Of a stretch of 44,206 bases of DNA, positions 25,702-35,064 are shown in pieces. The DNA is taken from the NCBI GenBank assembly GCA_050697555.1, contig JBOHAD010000012.1, positions 1-44,206 of the forward strand, written 5' to 3'. The first letter of the stretch is position 1; every line of letters starts with the position of its first letter. The DNA comes from DASQWP01 sp050697555 (lineage in GTDB: Bacteria > Actinomycetota > Thermoleophilia > Gaiellales > Gaiellaceae). The position numbers were made by a program, and so were the translations under genes. A model generated the notes under the pieces. The model was not told where the DNA came from. It searched no databases and saw only the letters and a program-made list of their open reading frames with translations.

Positions 25702-27049
25702 GGAGCTCCTCCTCGAGCACGCGGACGCCCGCGACCTGACGAAGCTCTCGGAGTACGAGGCCGCCGGCGGCTACGCGTCCCTGCGCAAGGCGGTCGCGAT
25801 GGAGCAACAGACGGTGCTGGACGAGCTTCTCGCCGCCAACGTGCGCGGCCGCGGAGGCGCCGGCTTCCCGATGGGGCGCAAGGCGAGCTTCCTGCCCAAG
25901 CCGGGGGACACGCCGAACCCGATCTACCTCGTCGCCAACGCCGACGAGTCGGAGCCGGGCACCTTCAAGGACCGCGAGATCATGCTCCTGATCCCCCACA
26001 TGTTCGTGGAGGGGGTGGTGATCGCCAGCTACACGATCGGGGCGAGCTACGCGTTCATCTACCTGCGCGGCGAGTATCTGACGGAGTTCGAGGTCATGAC
26101 GGCGGCGCTCGAGGAGGCGCGCAAGGCCGGGTTCGTCGGCCGGAACGTGCTCGGGTCCGGCTGGGGGTTGACCGTCGTCGTCCACCGGGGCGCGGGCGCC
26201 TACATCTGCGGGGAGGAGACCGCGCTCCTGGACTCGCTCGAGGGCCGGCGCGGGCAGCCGCGGACGAAGCCGCCCTTCCCTGCGATTTCGGGCCTCTACG
26301 CCTCACCGACGCTGATCAACAACGTGGAGACGCTGGCGACCGTGCCGAAGATCCTCGAGCTCGGAGGCGCGGCGTACGCGCAGCTCGGCGTCGAGAACTC
26401 GGCCGGCACCCGCGTCTTCTCGCTGTCGGGGAATGTTGCTCGGGGTGGCAACTACGAGCTCGAGCTGGGAACCACTCTCCGCGAGCTGATCTACGACATC
26501 GGGGGCGGCATCCCCGACGAGCGCGAGCTGAAGGCGATCATTCCGGGGGGCTCCTCCGTGCCAGTCCTCGCGGCGGACGACATCGACACGCCGCTCGACT
26601 TCGACTCGATGGCGGAGGCGGGAACGATGCTCGGCTCCGGCGCCGTGATCGTCATCGACGATCGCTGCTGCATGGTGCAGCTCGGCCTCCGCGTGGCGCA
26701 GTTCTACATGCACGAGTCCTGCGGGAAGTGCACCCCCTGCAGAGAGGGAACGCGCTGGATGGTGCAGCTCCTGCGAAAGATCGAGGAGGGAGAGGCCTCG
26801 CAGGGCGAGCTCGACGTCCTCCTGAACGTGTGCGACCGGATCCTCGGCAACTGCCTTTGCCCGCTCGGCGACGCGGCCGCCATGCCGGTGGCGAGCTACG
26901 TGGCCAAGTTCCGGGAGGAGCATCAGCGCCACATCGACGAGGGCGGTTGCCCCTTCGGGGGCGAGTCGTCGCTCGAGGGCGTGCTGGCGCCGGTGGACCA
27001 GCACCATGCGCACCTGCGCGGCCAGATGGAGGTCCCGACCCACGCATGA
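25691..27049 (+). CDS. nuoF: NADH-quinone oxidoreductase subunit F (NuoF), FMN and NADH site
   Basis: NuoF oxidises NADH with FMN and passes electrons to cluster N3. The 452-residue protein has the nucleotide/FMN sequence RGRGGAGFPMG, the second segment GAGAYICGEETALLDSLEG and the N3 ligands: Cys344, Cys347 and Cys350 (ESCGKCTPCREG) plus Cys390 (CLCPLGDAA). The presence of E, F and G means this is a true NADH-oxidising complex I, not the 11-subunit ferredoxin-type. GTG 25691 overlaps nuoE. The only sizeable gap in the operon, 109 bp, follows. Confidence 0.97.
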   Translation: MALRELLLEHADARDLTKLSEYEAAGGYASLRKAVAMEQQTVLDELLAANVRGRGGAGFPMGRKASFLPKPGDTPNPIYLVANADESEPGTFKDREIMLLIPHMFVEGVVIASYTIGASYAFIYLRGEYLTEFEVMTAALEEARKAGFVGRNVLGSGWGLTVVVHRGAGAYICGEETALLDSLEGRRGQPRTKPPFPAISGLYASPTLINNVETLATVPKILELGGAAYAQLGVENSAGTRVFSLSGNVARGGNYELELGTTLRELIYDIGGGIPDERELKAIIPGGSSVPVLAADDIDTPLDFDSMAEAGTMLGSGAVIVIDDRCCMVQLGLRVAQFYMHESCGKCTPCREGTRWMVQLLRKIEEGEASQGELDVLLNVCDRILGNCLCPLGDAAAMPVASYVAKFREEHQRHIDEGGCPFGGESSLEGVLAPVDQHHAHLRGQMEVPTHA

Positions 27050-27158
27050 GGCGCCCGCTCGAGCCACGCCGCCCGGGACCACCGCGGTCCTCCCTCCGCT
27101 TCGAGCATAGCGCCGCAAGGCGCGCGCAGGTGCCACGCCTTGTGCCGAGAGCGTGCCG
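27050..27158 (+). other. nuoF-nuoG intercistronic gap (109 bp), the only one in the operon
   Basis: All other nuo junctions overlap or are within 3 bp. This gap holds two small hairpins: GGACC-ACCGC-GGTCC (27076-27090) and GCGCC-GCAA-GGCGC (27110-27123), the latter with a tetraloop. No short ORF with a plausible start was found, nor a convincing promoter. It could mark mRNA processing or a decayed sequence. Confidence 0.5.
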
Positions 27159-29375
27159 GTGAGCGCACAGCCCGAGCTCGTCACCGTCACCGTCGACGGC
27201 CAAGAGATCCAGGCCCCGAAGGGACAGGGCATGGTGGAGACCGCGCTCACGGTCGGCGTCGAGATCCCGGTCTTCTGCTACGAGCCGCGGCTCGGCCCGC
27301 CCATCGGGGCCTGCCGCATGTGCCTCTGCGAAGTCGAGGGGATGCCCAAGCTCCAGGCCGCCTGCACCCTCACCGCCCAGGACGGCATGGTGCTCAAGAC
27401 CGCGCGCACCAGCCCGAAGGCGGCAGAGGGCCAGGACGCGATGCTCGAGTTCATCCTCCTGAACCACCCGCTCGACTGCCCCGACTGCGACAAGGGCGGC
27501 GAGTGCCCGCTGCAGGACCTCACCTTCCGCTTCGGGCCGGGCAACACTCGGATGCAGTTCCCGAAGCGCACGTTCGACAAGCCGATCCCCATCTCGCCGC
27601 TCATCGCCCTCGACCGCGAGCGCTGCATCCTCTGCTACCGCTGCACACGCTTCTCGGAGAACGTCTCCGAGGACGGCCAGCTGGTCGCGGTGAACCGCGG
27701 CGCTCAGTCGCTCATCGCCACCTTCGAGGACGAGCCCTACCGAGCGCACTTCTCGGGCAACGTGCTCGAGCTCTGCCCGGTGGGCGCGCTCACCTCGACG
27801 ACCTACCGCTTCCGCGCGCGCCCCTGGGAGATCCAGAACGTCCCCACCGTGTGCGGGCTCTGCCCGGTCGGCTGCAACGTCTGGGCGACGACGCGCGAGG
27901 GCAAGGTCGCCCGCGTCCTCTCCCGCAACCATCCCGAGATCCACGAAGGCTGGCTCTGCGACAAGGGCCGCTTCGCCCACGACCACCTGCGGGCAGCCGA
28001 CCGGATCCGCGCTCCCCTCCTGCGCGTGCGACGGCGCGGCTTCGACGAGGTCTCGGCCGAGCGGGCGCTCGACGAGGCGGCAGCACGCCTCCGGGATGCG
28101 GACGGCCCGGTCGTCGTCGCCTTCTCCGGGGGGGAGACCGTCGAGATGGCGGTCGCGCTCGCCCGCATCGTCACCGAGGGAGCGGGCGGCGGCACCGCGC
28201 TCCTGCCCGACGACTGGGATCCCGCCCTGGAGGCCTTCCGTGCGCCGCTCTCGGCCATCCGCGACGCGGAGGTCTGCCTCGTGCTCGGCGACGATCCCGT
28301 CGCCGAGCGGGCGCCGATCGTCGACCTCTGGCTCCGCGCGGCGCGGCGCGGCGGCGCCGAGGTGATCACGGTGGGCGTCTCCGGATCGGTGCAGGCGGCG
28401 CCCGGAGCGGCGGCGCAGACGTGCGACGCGCTCCGCGCGGGGAAGAACCTGCCCCGCGAGCTCAGAAAGACCTCGCGGGGCCTCCGGCAGGCGAAGCGGA
28501 TCGCGCTCGTCTGGTCGGAGGACGACCCGACGGGCGGGCGCCACGTCGGCGCGCTCGCCAACGAGCTCCACGAGCGCGCCAAAGCGGACGTGGCCGTCTA
28601 CGCGCTCCCGAGGACGCCGAACGGGCGCGGCGTCGCGGGCGCCTGGCGGGCCGCAGACGGGGGCGCCGCGAGCGAGCTCCCGGAGGACATCGGAACGCTC
28701 ATCGTCGCCGGCGACGAGGCCGCGTACGACCCGCGCGTGCTCGAGCTTGCCGGCCGGGCCCGCTTCGTCCTCGCCTTCGCCATGTTCCAGAGCGACTTGA
28801 CGGCCTGGTCGCACGTCGTCCTGCCCGGCTCGAGCTACCTCGAGCGCGAGGGCACCTTCGTCAACCTGGAGGGCCGCGCGCAGCGCCTACGGCGCGCCGT
28901 CGTGCCGGCCGGCCCGGACGAGCTCGAGCTCCTCGCGGGCCTCGGCGAGCGCCTCGGCGTCCAGATCGACCCGTGGGCCGCCCCGACCGCTGAGGAGCAG
29001 GCGGAGCTCGCTCCCGCGGACGAGTTCGCCTGGTCGCAACCGGATCCCCAACCGCCAACCGCCAGAGTGGCGACGCCCGGCCTCGAGCTCCTCCGCTACC
29101 GCGCGCTCTTCAGCGGCGCGGCCGTCGAGCGCGTCCCCCAGCTTCAGTTTCAGCGCCCGCCTGCGGAGATCGAGCTCGCCCACGAGGACGCCCGCACGCG
29201 CGGCATCGCAACTGGGGAGCAGGTCTCGGTCACGTCGAACGGAACGACAACGGAGCTTCGAGCAAGGATCGAGCGCCGGTTGAGAAGCGGTGCCGTTCGG
29301 ATCGCAAGCGACCACGCAGCCGGCCTCGGAGAGAGGGTGCAGGTCTCGCGACTCTCCGGAGGAGAGTCGCGATGA
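27159..29375 (+). CDS. nuoG: NADH-quinone oxidoreductase subunit G (NuoG)
   Basis: NuoG (738 residues) is the large iron-sulfur subunit. The [2Fe-2S] domain is at the N-terminus (CYEPRLGPPIGACRMCLC with a further Cys in QAACTL). The His-ligated cluster is in NHPLDCPDCDKGGECPLQ, and the next [4Fe-4S] site is RCILCYRCTRFS with a later ELCPVGALTS. An extra CGLCPVGCNVW motif with a distal LCDKGRF gives the N7-type cluster found in bacterial NuoG. A degenerate molybdopterin-oxidoreductase domain completes it. GTG 27159 is preferred because GAGAG at 27147-27151 is 7 nt before it; GTG 27153 is also in frame. Its stop overlaps nuoH by 4 bp. Confidence 0.95.
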   Translation: MSAQPELVTVTVDGQEIQAPKGQGMVETALTVGVEIPVFCYEPRLGPPIGACRMCLCEVEGMPKLQAACTLTAQDGMVLKTARTSPKAAEGQDAMLEFILLNHPLDCPDCDKGGECPLQDLTFRFGPGNTRMQFPKRTFDKPIPISPLIALDRERCILCYRCTRFSENVSEDGQLVAVNRGAQSLIATFEDEPYRAHFSGNVLELCPVGALTSTTYRFRARPWEIQNVPTVCGLCPVGCNVWATTREGKVARVLSRNHPEIHEGWLCDKGRFAHDHLRAADRIRAPLLRVRRRGFDEVSAERALDEAAARLRDADGPVVVAFSGGETVEMAVALARIVTEGAGGGTALLPDDWDPALEAFRAPLSAIRDAEVCLVLGDDPVAERAPIVDLWLRAARRGGAEVITVGVSGSVQAAPGAAAQTCDALRAGKNLPRELRKTSRGLRQAKRIALVWSEDDPTGGRHVGALANELHERAKADVAVYALPRTPNGRGVAGAWRAADGGAASELPEDIGTLIVAGDEAAYDPRVLELAGRARFVLAFAMFQSDLTAWSHVVLPGSSYLEREGTFVNLEGRAQRLRRAVVPAGPDELELLAGLGERLGVQIDPWAAPTAEEQAELAPADEFAWSQPDPQPPTARVATPGLELLRYRALFSGAAVERVPQLQFQRPPAEIELAHEDARTRGIATGEQVSVTSNGTTTELRARIERRLRSGAVRIASDHAAGLGERVQVSRLSGGESR

Positions 29376-30355
29376 ACGAGCCGTGGTGGATTCACACGAT
29401 CAAGGCGCTCCTGATCGTCAACCTCGTGCTCGGCGCGTTCGCCTACTCCACCTGGCTCGAGCGCAAGCTCCTGGGCCGCATGCAGCTCCGCTACGGCCCC
29501 AACCGCGCCGGCCCGTTCGGCCTCCTCCAGCCGATCGCCGACCTCGTCAAGCTGATCCGCAAGGAGAGCTTCTTCCCCACGCATGCGGTCGAGCTCCTCT
29601 ACTTCGCCGCGCCGGTGGTCGCCGGCATGACCGCGCTCGCCGCCTTCAGCGTCATTCCCTTCGGCGGGGTCTGGCAAATCGGGCCCTACGACGTCACCGG
29701 GCGGGTCGTCGACGTCTCCATCGGCCTCCTGCTTCTCTTCGCTCTCGGGGCCGTCGGCATCTACGCCTTCCTCGTGGGCGGCTGGTCGAGCGACTCGAAG
29801 TTCTCGCTCCTCGGCTCCATGCGCACTGCCGCCCAGCTCGTCTCCTACGAGGTCTCGCTCGCGCTCTCCGTCCTGGGCGTCGTCCTCATGGCGCAGTCCC
29901 TCTCGCTGGTGGACATCGTCCTGAAGCAGCAGGAGACCGTCTGGTACGCGGGACCGCAGCTCGTCGGGCTGCTCACCTTCTTCGTCGCGGGAGTTGCAGA
30001 GACGAACCGTCCTCCCTTCGACCTTCCCGAGGCCGAGACTGAGCTCGTCGCGGGCTACCACACGGAGTACAGCGGCATGCGCTTCGGCCTCTTCTCGATG
30101 GCCGAGTACATCAACATGATCACGCTTTCCGGCCTCGCCGTGACGCTCTTCTTCGGCGGCTGGGGCGGGCCGGTGCTGCCCGGCCCGGTCTGGTTCCTCG
30201 TCAAGCTCGCCCTCGTCGTCTTCGTGTTCATGTGGCTCAGGGCAACCTTGCCCCGCCTGCGCTACGACCAGCTGATGCAGTTCGGCTGGAAGGTGCTCCT
30301 ACCGGTGGCGACCGCCAACGCCGTCGTGACCGCGATCCTGGTGGTCTACCTGTGA
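29372..30355 (+). CDS. nuoH: NADH-quinone oxidoreductase subunit H (NuoH)
   Basis: NuoH is the membrane subunit that joins the peripheral arm to the proton-pumping arm and lines the quinone channel. The 327-residue protein has both family signatures: ERKLLGRMQLRYGPNRAGPF (residues about 30-49) and PFDLPEAETELVAGYHTEYS. About eight membrane helices are visible. ATGA overlap with the nuoG stop shows coupling. Confidence 0.97.
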   Translation: MNEPWWIHTIKALLIVNLVLGAFAYSTWLERKLLGRMQLRYGPNRAGPFGLLQPIADLVKLIRKESFFPTHAVELLYFAAPVVAGMTALAAFSVIPFGGVWQIGPYDVTGRVVDVSIGLLLLFALGAVGIYAFLVGGWSSDSKFSLLGSMRTAAQLVSYEVSLALSVLGVVLMAQSLSLVDIVLKQQETVWYAGPQLVGLLTFFVAGVAETNRPPFDLPEAETELVAGYHTEYSGMRFGLFSMAEYINMITLSGLAVTLFFGGWGGPVLPGPVWFLVKLALVVFVFMWLRATLPRLRYDQLMQFGWKVLLPVATANAVVTAILVVYL

Positions 30356-30849
30356 GCCCCCAGCCGTTCGACTCCTTCAAGGGCTTCGCCGTCACTTTCC
30401 GGCAGATGTTCAAGAAGCCGATCACGCAGCAGTACCCGGAGTACAAGCGGCCCGTCTACCCGCGCTTCCGCGGCCGCCACCGGCTCTGGCGCCACGAGAA
30501 CGGGCTCGAGAAGTGCGTCGGCTGCTCGCTCTGCGCCGCCGCCTGCCCGGCCGACTGCATCCGGGTCGTCGCCGACGAGAACACGGCCGACAACCGCGTC
30601 TCCCCCGGGGAGCGCTATGCCCGCATCTACGAGATCAACCTCTCCCGCTGCATCTTCTGCGGCTACTGCGAGCTCGCCTGCCCCTTCGACGCGATCACGC
30701 TCGAGGCCGAGTACGAGATCTCGGAGTACTCGCGCGACGACCTCATCTACACGAAGGACATGCTCCTGGCGGAGCCGGTGAAGCGGATGCCGGTCGCCGA
30801 CCGCGACCTCTACGACAGCCCCGTCCCCGTCTGGAAGTCCGAGTCGTGA
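30352..30849 (+). CDS. nuoI: NADH-quinone oxidoreductase subunit I (NuoI), two [4Fe-4S]
   Basis: The 165-residue ferredoxin-like subunit carries clusters N6a and N6b with the two motifs KCVGCSLCAAACP and RCIFCGYCELACP. Both are complete. The GTG start overlaps the nuoH stop by 4 bp, and the nuoI stop overlaps nuoJ by 4 bp. Confidence 0.97.
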   Translation: MSPQPFDSFKGFAVTFRQMFKKPITQQYPEYKRPVYPRFRGRHRLWRHENGLEKCVGCSLCAAACPADCIRVVADENTADNRVSPGERYARIYEINLSRCIFCGYCELACPFDAITLEAEYEISEYSRDDLIYTKDMLLAEPVKRMPVADRDLYDSPVPVWKSES

Positions 30850-31412
30850 TCCTGGCCGAAAGCGACGCCGGCAACATCGTCGTCTGGACCGTCTGGGTGC
30901 TCGCCGCCCTCTCGCTCCTCTCCTCCGGAATCGCCGTCGTCCTCTTCACCAACCCGTTCTACTCGGCGCTCGCCCTCATCGCCAACCTCTCCTCGCTCGC
31001 CGTCCTCTACCTGCTCCTGGACGCCGAGTTCGTGGCCGCCGCGCAGGTGCTCGTCTACGCCGGGGCGGTCGTCGTCATGTTTCTCTTCGTCATCGCCTAC
31101 CTGGGCGGGAGAGCGGACGCACCCTGGGCGGGAGGGCCGACGCTCCAGGCCGTAGCGGCCGTCCTGGCTGCGGGCGCAATTGCAGTCGAGGTCGTCGTCG
31201 TCATCGCCCTCAAGGCGGGCGACAGGCTCAGCGACACCGCGGAGATCGGGGAGACATTCGGCTCTCCGGCGGAGATCGGCAATCTCTTCCTCTCCGACCA
31301 CCTGCTCGCCTTCGAGGTGACCTCGATCGTGCTGCTCGTCGCGGCGATCGGAGGCGTCATCCTCGGAAGCGCGCTTCCGCGCGAGCACCGTGCCGAGGGA
31401 GGGCCCGAGTAG
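30846..31412 (+). CDS. nuoJ: NADH-quinone oxidoreductase subunit J (NuoJ)
   Basis: Membrane subunit of 188 residues with five predicted helices. The diagnostic TM3 segment with its pi-bulge, QVLVYAGAVVVMFLFVIAYL, is present. GTG 30846 overlaps the nuoI stop by 4 bp and its TAG shares a G with the nuoK start. Confidence 0.95.
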   Translation: MILAESDAGNIVVWTVWVLAALSLLSSGIAVVLFTNPFYSALALIANLSSLAVLYLLLDAEFVAAAQVLVYAGAVVVMFLFVIAYLGGRADAPWAGGPTLQAVAAVLAAGAIAVEVVVVIALKAGDRLSDTAEIGETFGSPAEIGNLFLSDHLLAFEVTSIVLLVAAIGGVILGSALPREHRAEGGPE

Positions 31413-31720
31413 TGCTGGGGCCCGGCATCGCCGCCTACCTCGTGCTCTCCGTGATCCTCTTCGCCACCGGGGCGCTCGGCGTCCTCATCCGCCGCAGCCC
31501 GCTCATCATCCTGCTCGCGCTGGAGATCATGCTGAACGCGGGCAACCTGGCCCTGCTCGCCTTCTCCCGCCGGCTCGCCGACGGCGACGGGCAGATCTTC
31601 GCGCTCACCGTCATGGTCGTCTCCGCCGCCGAGGCGGTCGTGGGGCTCGGGCTCATCGTTGCCGTCTCGCGCAAGCGGGTCGACCTCGACGTGGACAGGC
31701 TGACGGCGCTGAGGGGATAG
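31412..31720 (+). CDS. nuoK: NADH-quinone oxidoreductase subunit K (NuoK)
   Basis: The 102-residue subunit has three membrane helices. The two buried glutamates of the proton path are seen: Glu38 (LALEIMLNAGNLAL) and Glu74 (VVSAAEAVVGLGLIV). The GTG start overlaps the nuoJ stop by 1 bp, and nuoL follows after 3 bp. Confidence 0.95.
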   Translation: MLGPGIAAYLVLSVILFATGALGVLIRRSPLIILLALEIMLNAGNLALLAFSRRLADGDGQIFALTVMVVSAAEAVVGLGLIVAVSRKRVDLDVDRLTALRG

Positions 31721-31723
31721 CCG

Positions 31724-33622
31724 GTGACCGCCGCCGCCTGGATCTGCCTCTTCGCCCCTGCCGCGGCGGTCGTAGTCATCGCGCTCGCCGGCACGCGCAT
31801 CTCCGGCTTCGCCGCAGGCGTCGTCGCCTCGGGCGCGACCGGAGTCTCCTTCGCCGCCGCGGCGGTGACGTTCGTCCTCCTGCTCGGCAGGAACGCGGAG
31901 GAGCGCACCGAGACCTCGACGCTGTGGACCTGGCTCTCGGCGGGCGACCTTCGCTTCGGCATGGAGATCGTCGTCGACCCGCTCTCCGTCTTCATGATGC
32001 TCGTCGTCTCCGGCGTCGGCTTCCTGATCCTCTCCTACGCCGTCGGCTACATGCACGGCGACGAGGAGGAGCGCCGCTACCACGCCTACAAGGCGCTCTT
32101 CGTCTTCTCCATGCTCCTGCTCGTCCAGTCGGGGAACCTGCTGCTCCTCCTGGCCGGCTGGGGCATGGTCGGCCTCTCCTCCTACCTCCTGATCAACTTC
32201 TGGCACTTCCGCCACTCGGCCGTCGCCGCCGGCAAGAAGGCCTTCGTCATGAACGCAGCCGGCGACGCAACCTTCGCGCTCGCGCTCTTCCTCCTGATCC
32301 AGCAGACCGGCGCGCTCGACTTCGGGTCGACGCTCGCCGAGGGCGTCCTCGAGGAGGGGAGCACGGTCGCCGTGCTCGTCGCCCTCGGCCTCCTCGGCGG
32401 AGCGGTCGCCAAGTCGGCGCAGGTGCCGCTCCATACCTGGCTCCCGGACGCGATGGAGGGGCCGACGCCGGTCAGCGCGCTCATCCACGCGGCGACGATG
32501 GTGACTGCCGGCGTCTACCTGATCGCCCGCACGGCCCCTCTCTTCGAGGCCGCTCCCGCGATCCACGACCTCGCCGGGACCCTGGGCGCGGTCACGCTCC
32601 TCGTCGCCGGCCTGATCGCGCTCGTGCAGACGGACATCAAGCGCGTGATCGCCTACTCGACGATGAGCCAGATCGGCTACATGTTCGTCGGCGTCGGCCT
32701 CGGCGCCTACGGCGCGGGCCTCTTCCACCTGATGACGCACGCCTTCTTCAAGGCGCTCCTCTTCATGGCGGCCGGCATCGTCATCCACGCGCTCGCGGAC
32801 GAGCAGGACATCCGCAGGATGGGCGGCCTCGCGCGCGGGCTCCCGCTCACGTACCGGGCCTTCATCGTCGGCTCGCTCGCGCTCGCCGCGATCCCACCCT
32901 TCTCCGGCTTCTTCTCCAAGGACGCGATCCTGGCGAGCGCGGCCGACGCGGGCACGCTCGGCTGGATCCTCTGGCTCGCCGGCGTGGTGGGCGCGTTCCT
33001 CACGGCCCTGTACACGTTCCGCCTCCTCTTCGTCGTCTTCCGGGGCGAGCCCTCGCCCTTCGTGCGCGAGCACCTGCACGTAGCCCGCTTCGAGGGAGGC
33101 GTCGCCATGGCCTGGCCGGTGGGGCTCCTGACGGTGCTCGCCGTCGTCGGCGGCCTCCTCCAGGTTCCCGGCGTCTGGCACCTCGTGGACGACTGGCTCC
33201 ATCCCGTCGTCGAGTCGATCGGGGAGGCCGAAGGGGTCACCGCCGTCGTCTCCGCCCTCGTGGCCCTCGCGGCCGCGCTCGGAGGCGTCGCGCTCGCGTG
33301 GGCGCTCTACGGACGGCCGAGCGAGCGGCCGGCCCGGCTCCGAAGCCGCTACCGCTGGGCGGCGCGAACGCTCGAGCACAAGCTCTACTTCGACGAGGCC
33401 TACGACGCGGCGTTCTACGAGGCCTCCTCGCGACTCGCCGGCGGGCTCCTGCGCTTCGCCGAGAACCCGCTCTTCCTCCGCTCGCTGGGCGGGCTCGGAA
33501 CGGGCGTGCGCGAGGTCTCCGGCCGGGTCGCCGCCGCCCAGACCGGGCTCGTCCGCTCCTACGTGCTCGCGCTCGCCGCAGGGCTCGCCGTCCTCGCCGT
33601 CGTCTTCCTCCTGGTCTCGTGA
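31724..33622 (+). CDS. nuoL: NADH-quinone oxidoreductase subunit L (NuoL), antiporter-like
   Basis: The largest proton-pumping subunit (632 residues, normal length). The antiporter-family core is clear: LLLLAGWGMVGLSSYLLINF, then KSAQVPLHTWLPDAMEGPTP with the channel Lys, the HAATMVTAGVYL segment and DIKRVIAYSTMSQIGYMFVG. The end of the protein holds the long lateral helix and the anchoring last helix. GTG start 3 bp after nuoK; 4-bp overlap with nuoM. Confidence 0.96.
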   Translation: MTAAAWICLFAPAAAVVVIALAGTRISGFAAGVVASGATGVSFAAAAVTFVLLLGRNAEERTETSTLWTWLSAGDLRFGMEIVVDPLSVFMMLVVSGVGFLILSYAVGYMHGDEEERRYHAYKALFVFSMLLLVQSGNLLLLLAGWGMVGLSSYLLINFWHFRHSAVAAGKKAFVMNAAGDATFALALFLLIQQTGALDFGSTLAEGVLEEGSTVAVLVALGLLGGAVAKSAQVPLHTWLPDAMEGPTPVSALIHAATMVTAGVYLIARTAPLFEAAPAIHDLAGTLGAVTLLVAGLIALVQTDIKRVIAYSTMSQIGYMFVGVGLGAYGAGLFHLMTHAFFKALLFMAAGIVIHALADEQDIRRMGGLARGLPLTYRAFIVGSLALAAIPPFSGFFSKDAILASAADAGTLGWILWLAGVVGAFLTALYTFRLLFVVFRGEPSPFVREHLHVARFEGGVAMAWPVGLLTVLAVVGGLLQVPGVWHLVDDWLHPVVESIGEAEGVTAVVSALVALAAALGGVALAWALYGRPSERPARLRSRYRWAARTLEHKLYFDEAYDAAFYEASSRLAGGLLRFAENPLFLRSLGGLGTGVREVSGRVAAAQTGLVRSYVLALAAGLAVLAVVFLLVS

Positions 33623-35064
33623 CGACCACCATCCTGATCCTGCTTCCGATCGTCGGTGCCGTCGGCCTCTGGCTCGTGCCGTGGGCGTCCGCGCGGGCGG
33701 CAGGAGGCTTTGCACTCCTCGTCGCCCTCGGGGAGCTCGCCCTCTGGGTCGGTACGGCCCTCAACTTCGACTTCGCGGGCGGCGGCCTCCAGTTCGACGC
33801 CGAGACGGTCTGGTTCGCCGACCTCGACGTCGCCTACAAGGTCGGCCTCTACGACTTCTCGCTCTGGCTCGTCGGACTGTCCGCGATCGTGACCGTGGCG
33901 GCCGTCGGCTACGGGTTCTGGACGGGACGCGACCGTTCCGCCGTCTACCTGAGCCTGCTCCTCTTCCTCCAGGGCGCCACCGTCGGCGTCTTCACCGCCC
34001 AGGACCTCCTTCTCTTCTACCTGTTCTTCGAGGCGATGCTGATCCCGCTCTACGTCCTCATCGGCGTCTGGGGCGGACCGGGACGGCTGGGGGCCACGTT
34101 CAAGTTCATCGCCTACACGATGGCCGGCTCGCTTCTGATGCTCGTCGCCATCATCGCCTTCGGGCTCGAGGCGCGCACGTTCGACATGACGGAGATGGGG
34201 ACGAGCTCGAACGCGTGGATCTTCCTCGGCTTCGCGGCCGCCTTCGCGGTCAAGGCGCCGATCTGGCCGTTCCACGGCTGGCTCCCGGACGCCTACCGGG
34301 AGGCGCCGGCTGAGGTCTCCGCGGTCCTCTCCGGCGTGATCTCGAAGGCTGCCGCCTACGGCTTCCTGCGCATCGCGCTGCCCTCGTTCCCCGAGCCCGT
34401 CGAGGACTGGCGCGTGCCGATCCTCGTGCTCGCCTCGATCGGGCTCGTCTACGGCTCGCTCCTCGCCTTCCGCGCCCCCGACGTGCGCGGGATCGTCGCC
34501 TACTCGAGCCTCGCGCAGATGAACCTCATCGTGATCGGGCTCTTCGCCGCGAACGACTCAGGACTCAACGGCGCGCTCCTCCAGATGGTCAACCACGGGC
34601 TCATCTCGGCGGCGCTCTTCCTCCTCGCAGGAGCGATCGAGCGGCGCTGCGCCACCGGCCGGCTCGAGCTCCTGGGCGGGATGGCGCGCGGCCGGCCCGT
34701 GCTGGCGACGATCCTGATCACGACGGGGGTGATCGCGCTCGCCGTGCCCGGCTCGAGCGCCTTCGCGGCCGAGTTCCTCGTCCTGAACGGGATCTTCGAC
34801 GTGGGCTGGGGCTGGGCCGTGGTCGGCGCGGTCGCGATCGTGCTCGCCGCTATGTACATCCTCCGGCTGATCTCGGCCGTGCTGCACGAGAACGTCGGCC
34901 CAGCCGTTCCCGACGCGGCGCTCGACCTCCGCCCGGCCGAGGTGAGCGTGATTGCACCTCTCGTCGTCGTCCTGCTCGTCCTCTCCTTCTGGCCGGCGGG
35001 CGTCACCGACCACGTCTTCGGCGGCGAGCCGGCGGCCGCCGTCGAGGCCGGGTTCGAGCCGTGA
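33619..35064 (+). CDS. nuoM: NADH-quinone oxidoreductase subunit M (NuoM), antiporter-like
   Basis: Proton-pumping subunit of 481 residues. Landmarks are FYLFFEAMLIPLYVLIGVWG with the conserved TM5 Glu, KAPIWPFHGWLPDAYREAPA with the channel Lys, SGVISKAAAYGFLRIALP and RGIVAYSSLAQMNLIVIGLF. The GTG start overlaps nuoL by 4 bp, and the stop overlaps nuoN by 4 bp. Confidence 0.96.
   Translation: MTTTILILLPIVGAVGLWLVPWASARAAGGFALLVALGELALWVGTALNFDFAGGGLQFDAETVWFADLDVAYKVGLYDFSLWLVGLSAIVTVAAVGYGFWTGRDRSAVYLSLLLFLQGATVGVFTAQDLLLFYLFFEAMLIPLYVLIGVWGGPGRLGATFKFIAYTMAGSLLMLVAIIAFGLEARTFDMTEMGTSSNAWIFLGFAAAFAVKAPIWPFHGWLPDAYREAPAEVSAVLSGVISKAAAYGFLRIALPSFPEPVEDWRVPILVLASIGLVYGSLLAFRAPDVRGIVAYSSLAQMNLIVIGLFAANDSGLNGALLQMVNHGLISAALFLLAGAIERRCATGRLELLGGMARGRPVLATILITTGVIALAVPGSSAFAAEFLVLNGIFDVGWGWAVVGAVAIVLAAMYILRLISAVLHENVGPAVPDAALDLRPAEVSVIAPLVVVLLVLSFWPAGVTDHVFGGEPAAAVEAGFEP

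Noticed and set aside
31097..33715. 872-codon minus-strand frame across nuoJ-nuoL, and a similar one at 34500-36596
   Set aside because: Both are Glu/Arg/Gly-rich antisense shadows of membrane-protein genes.
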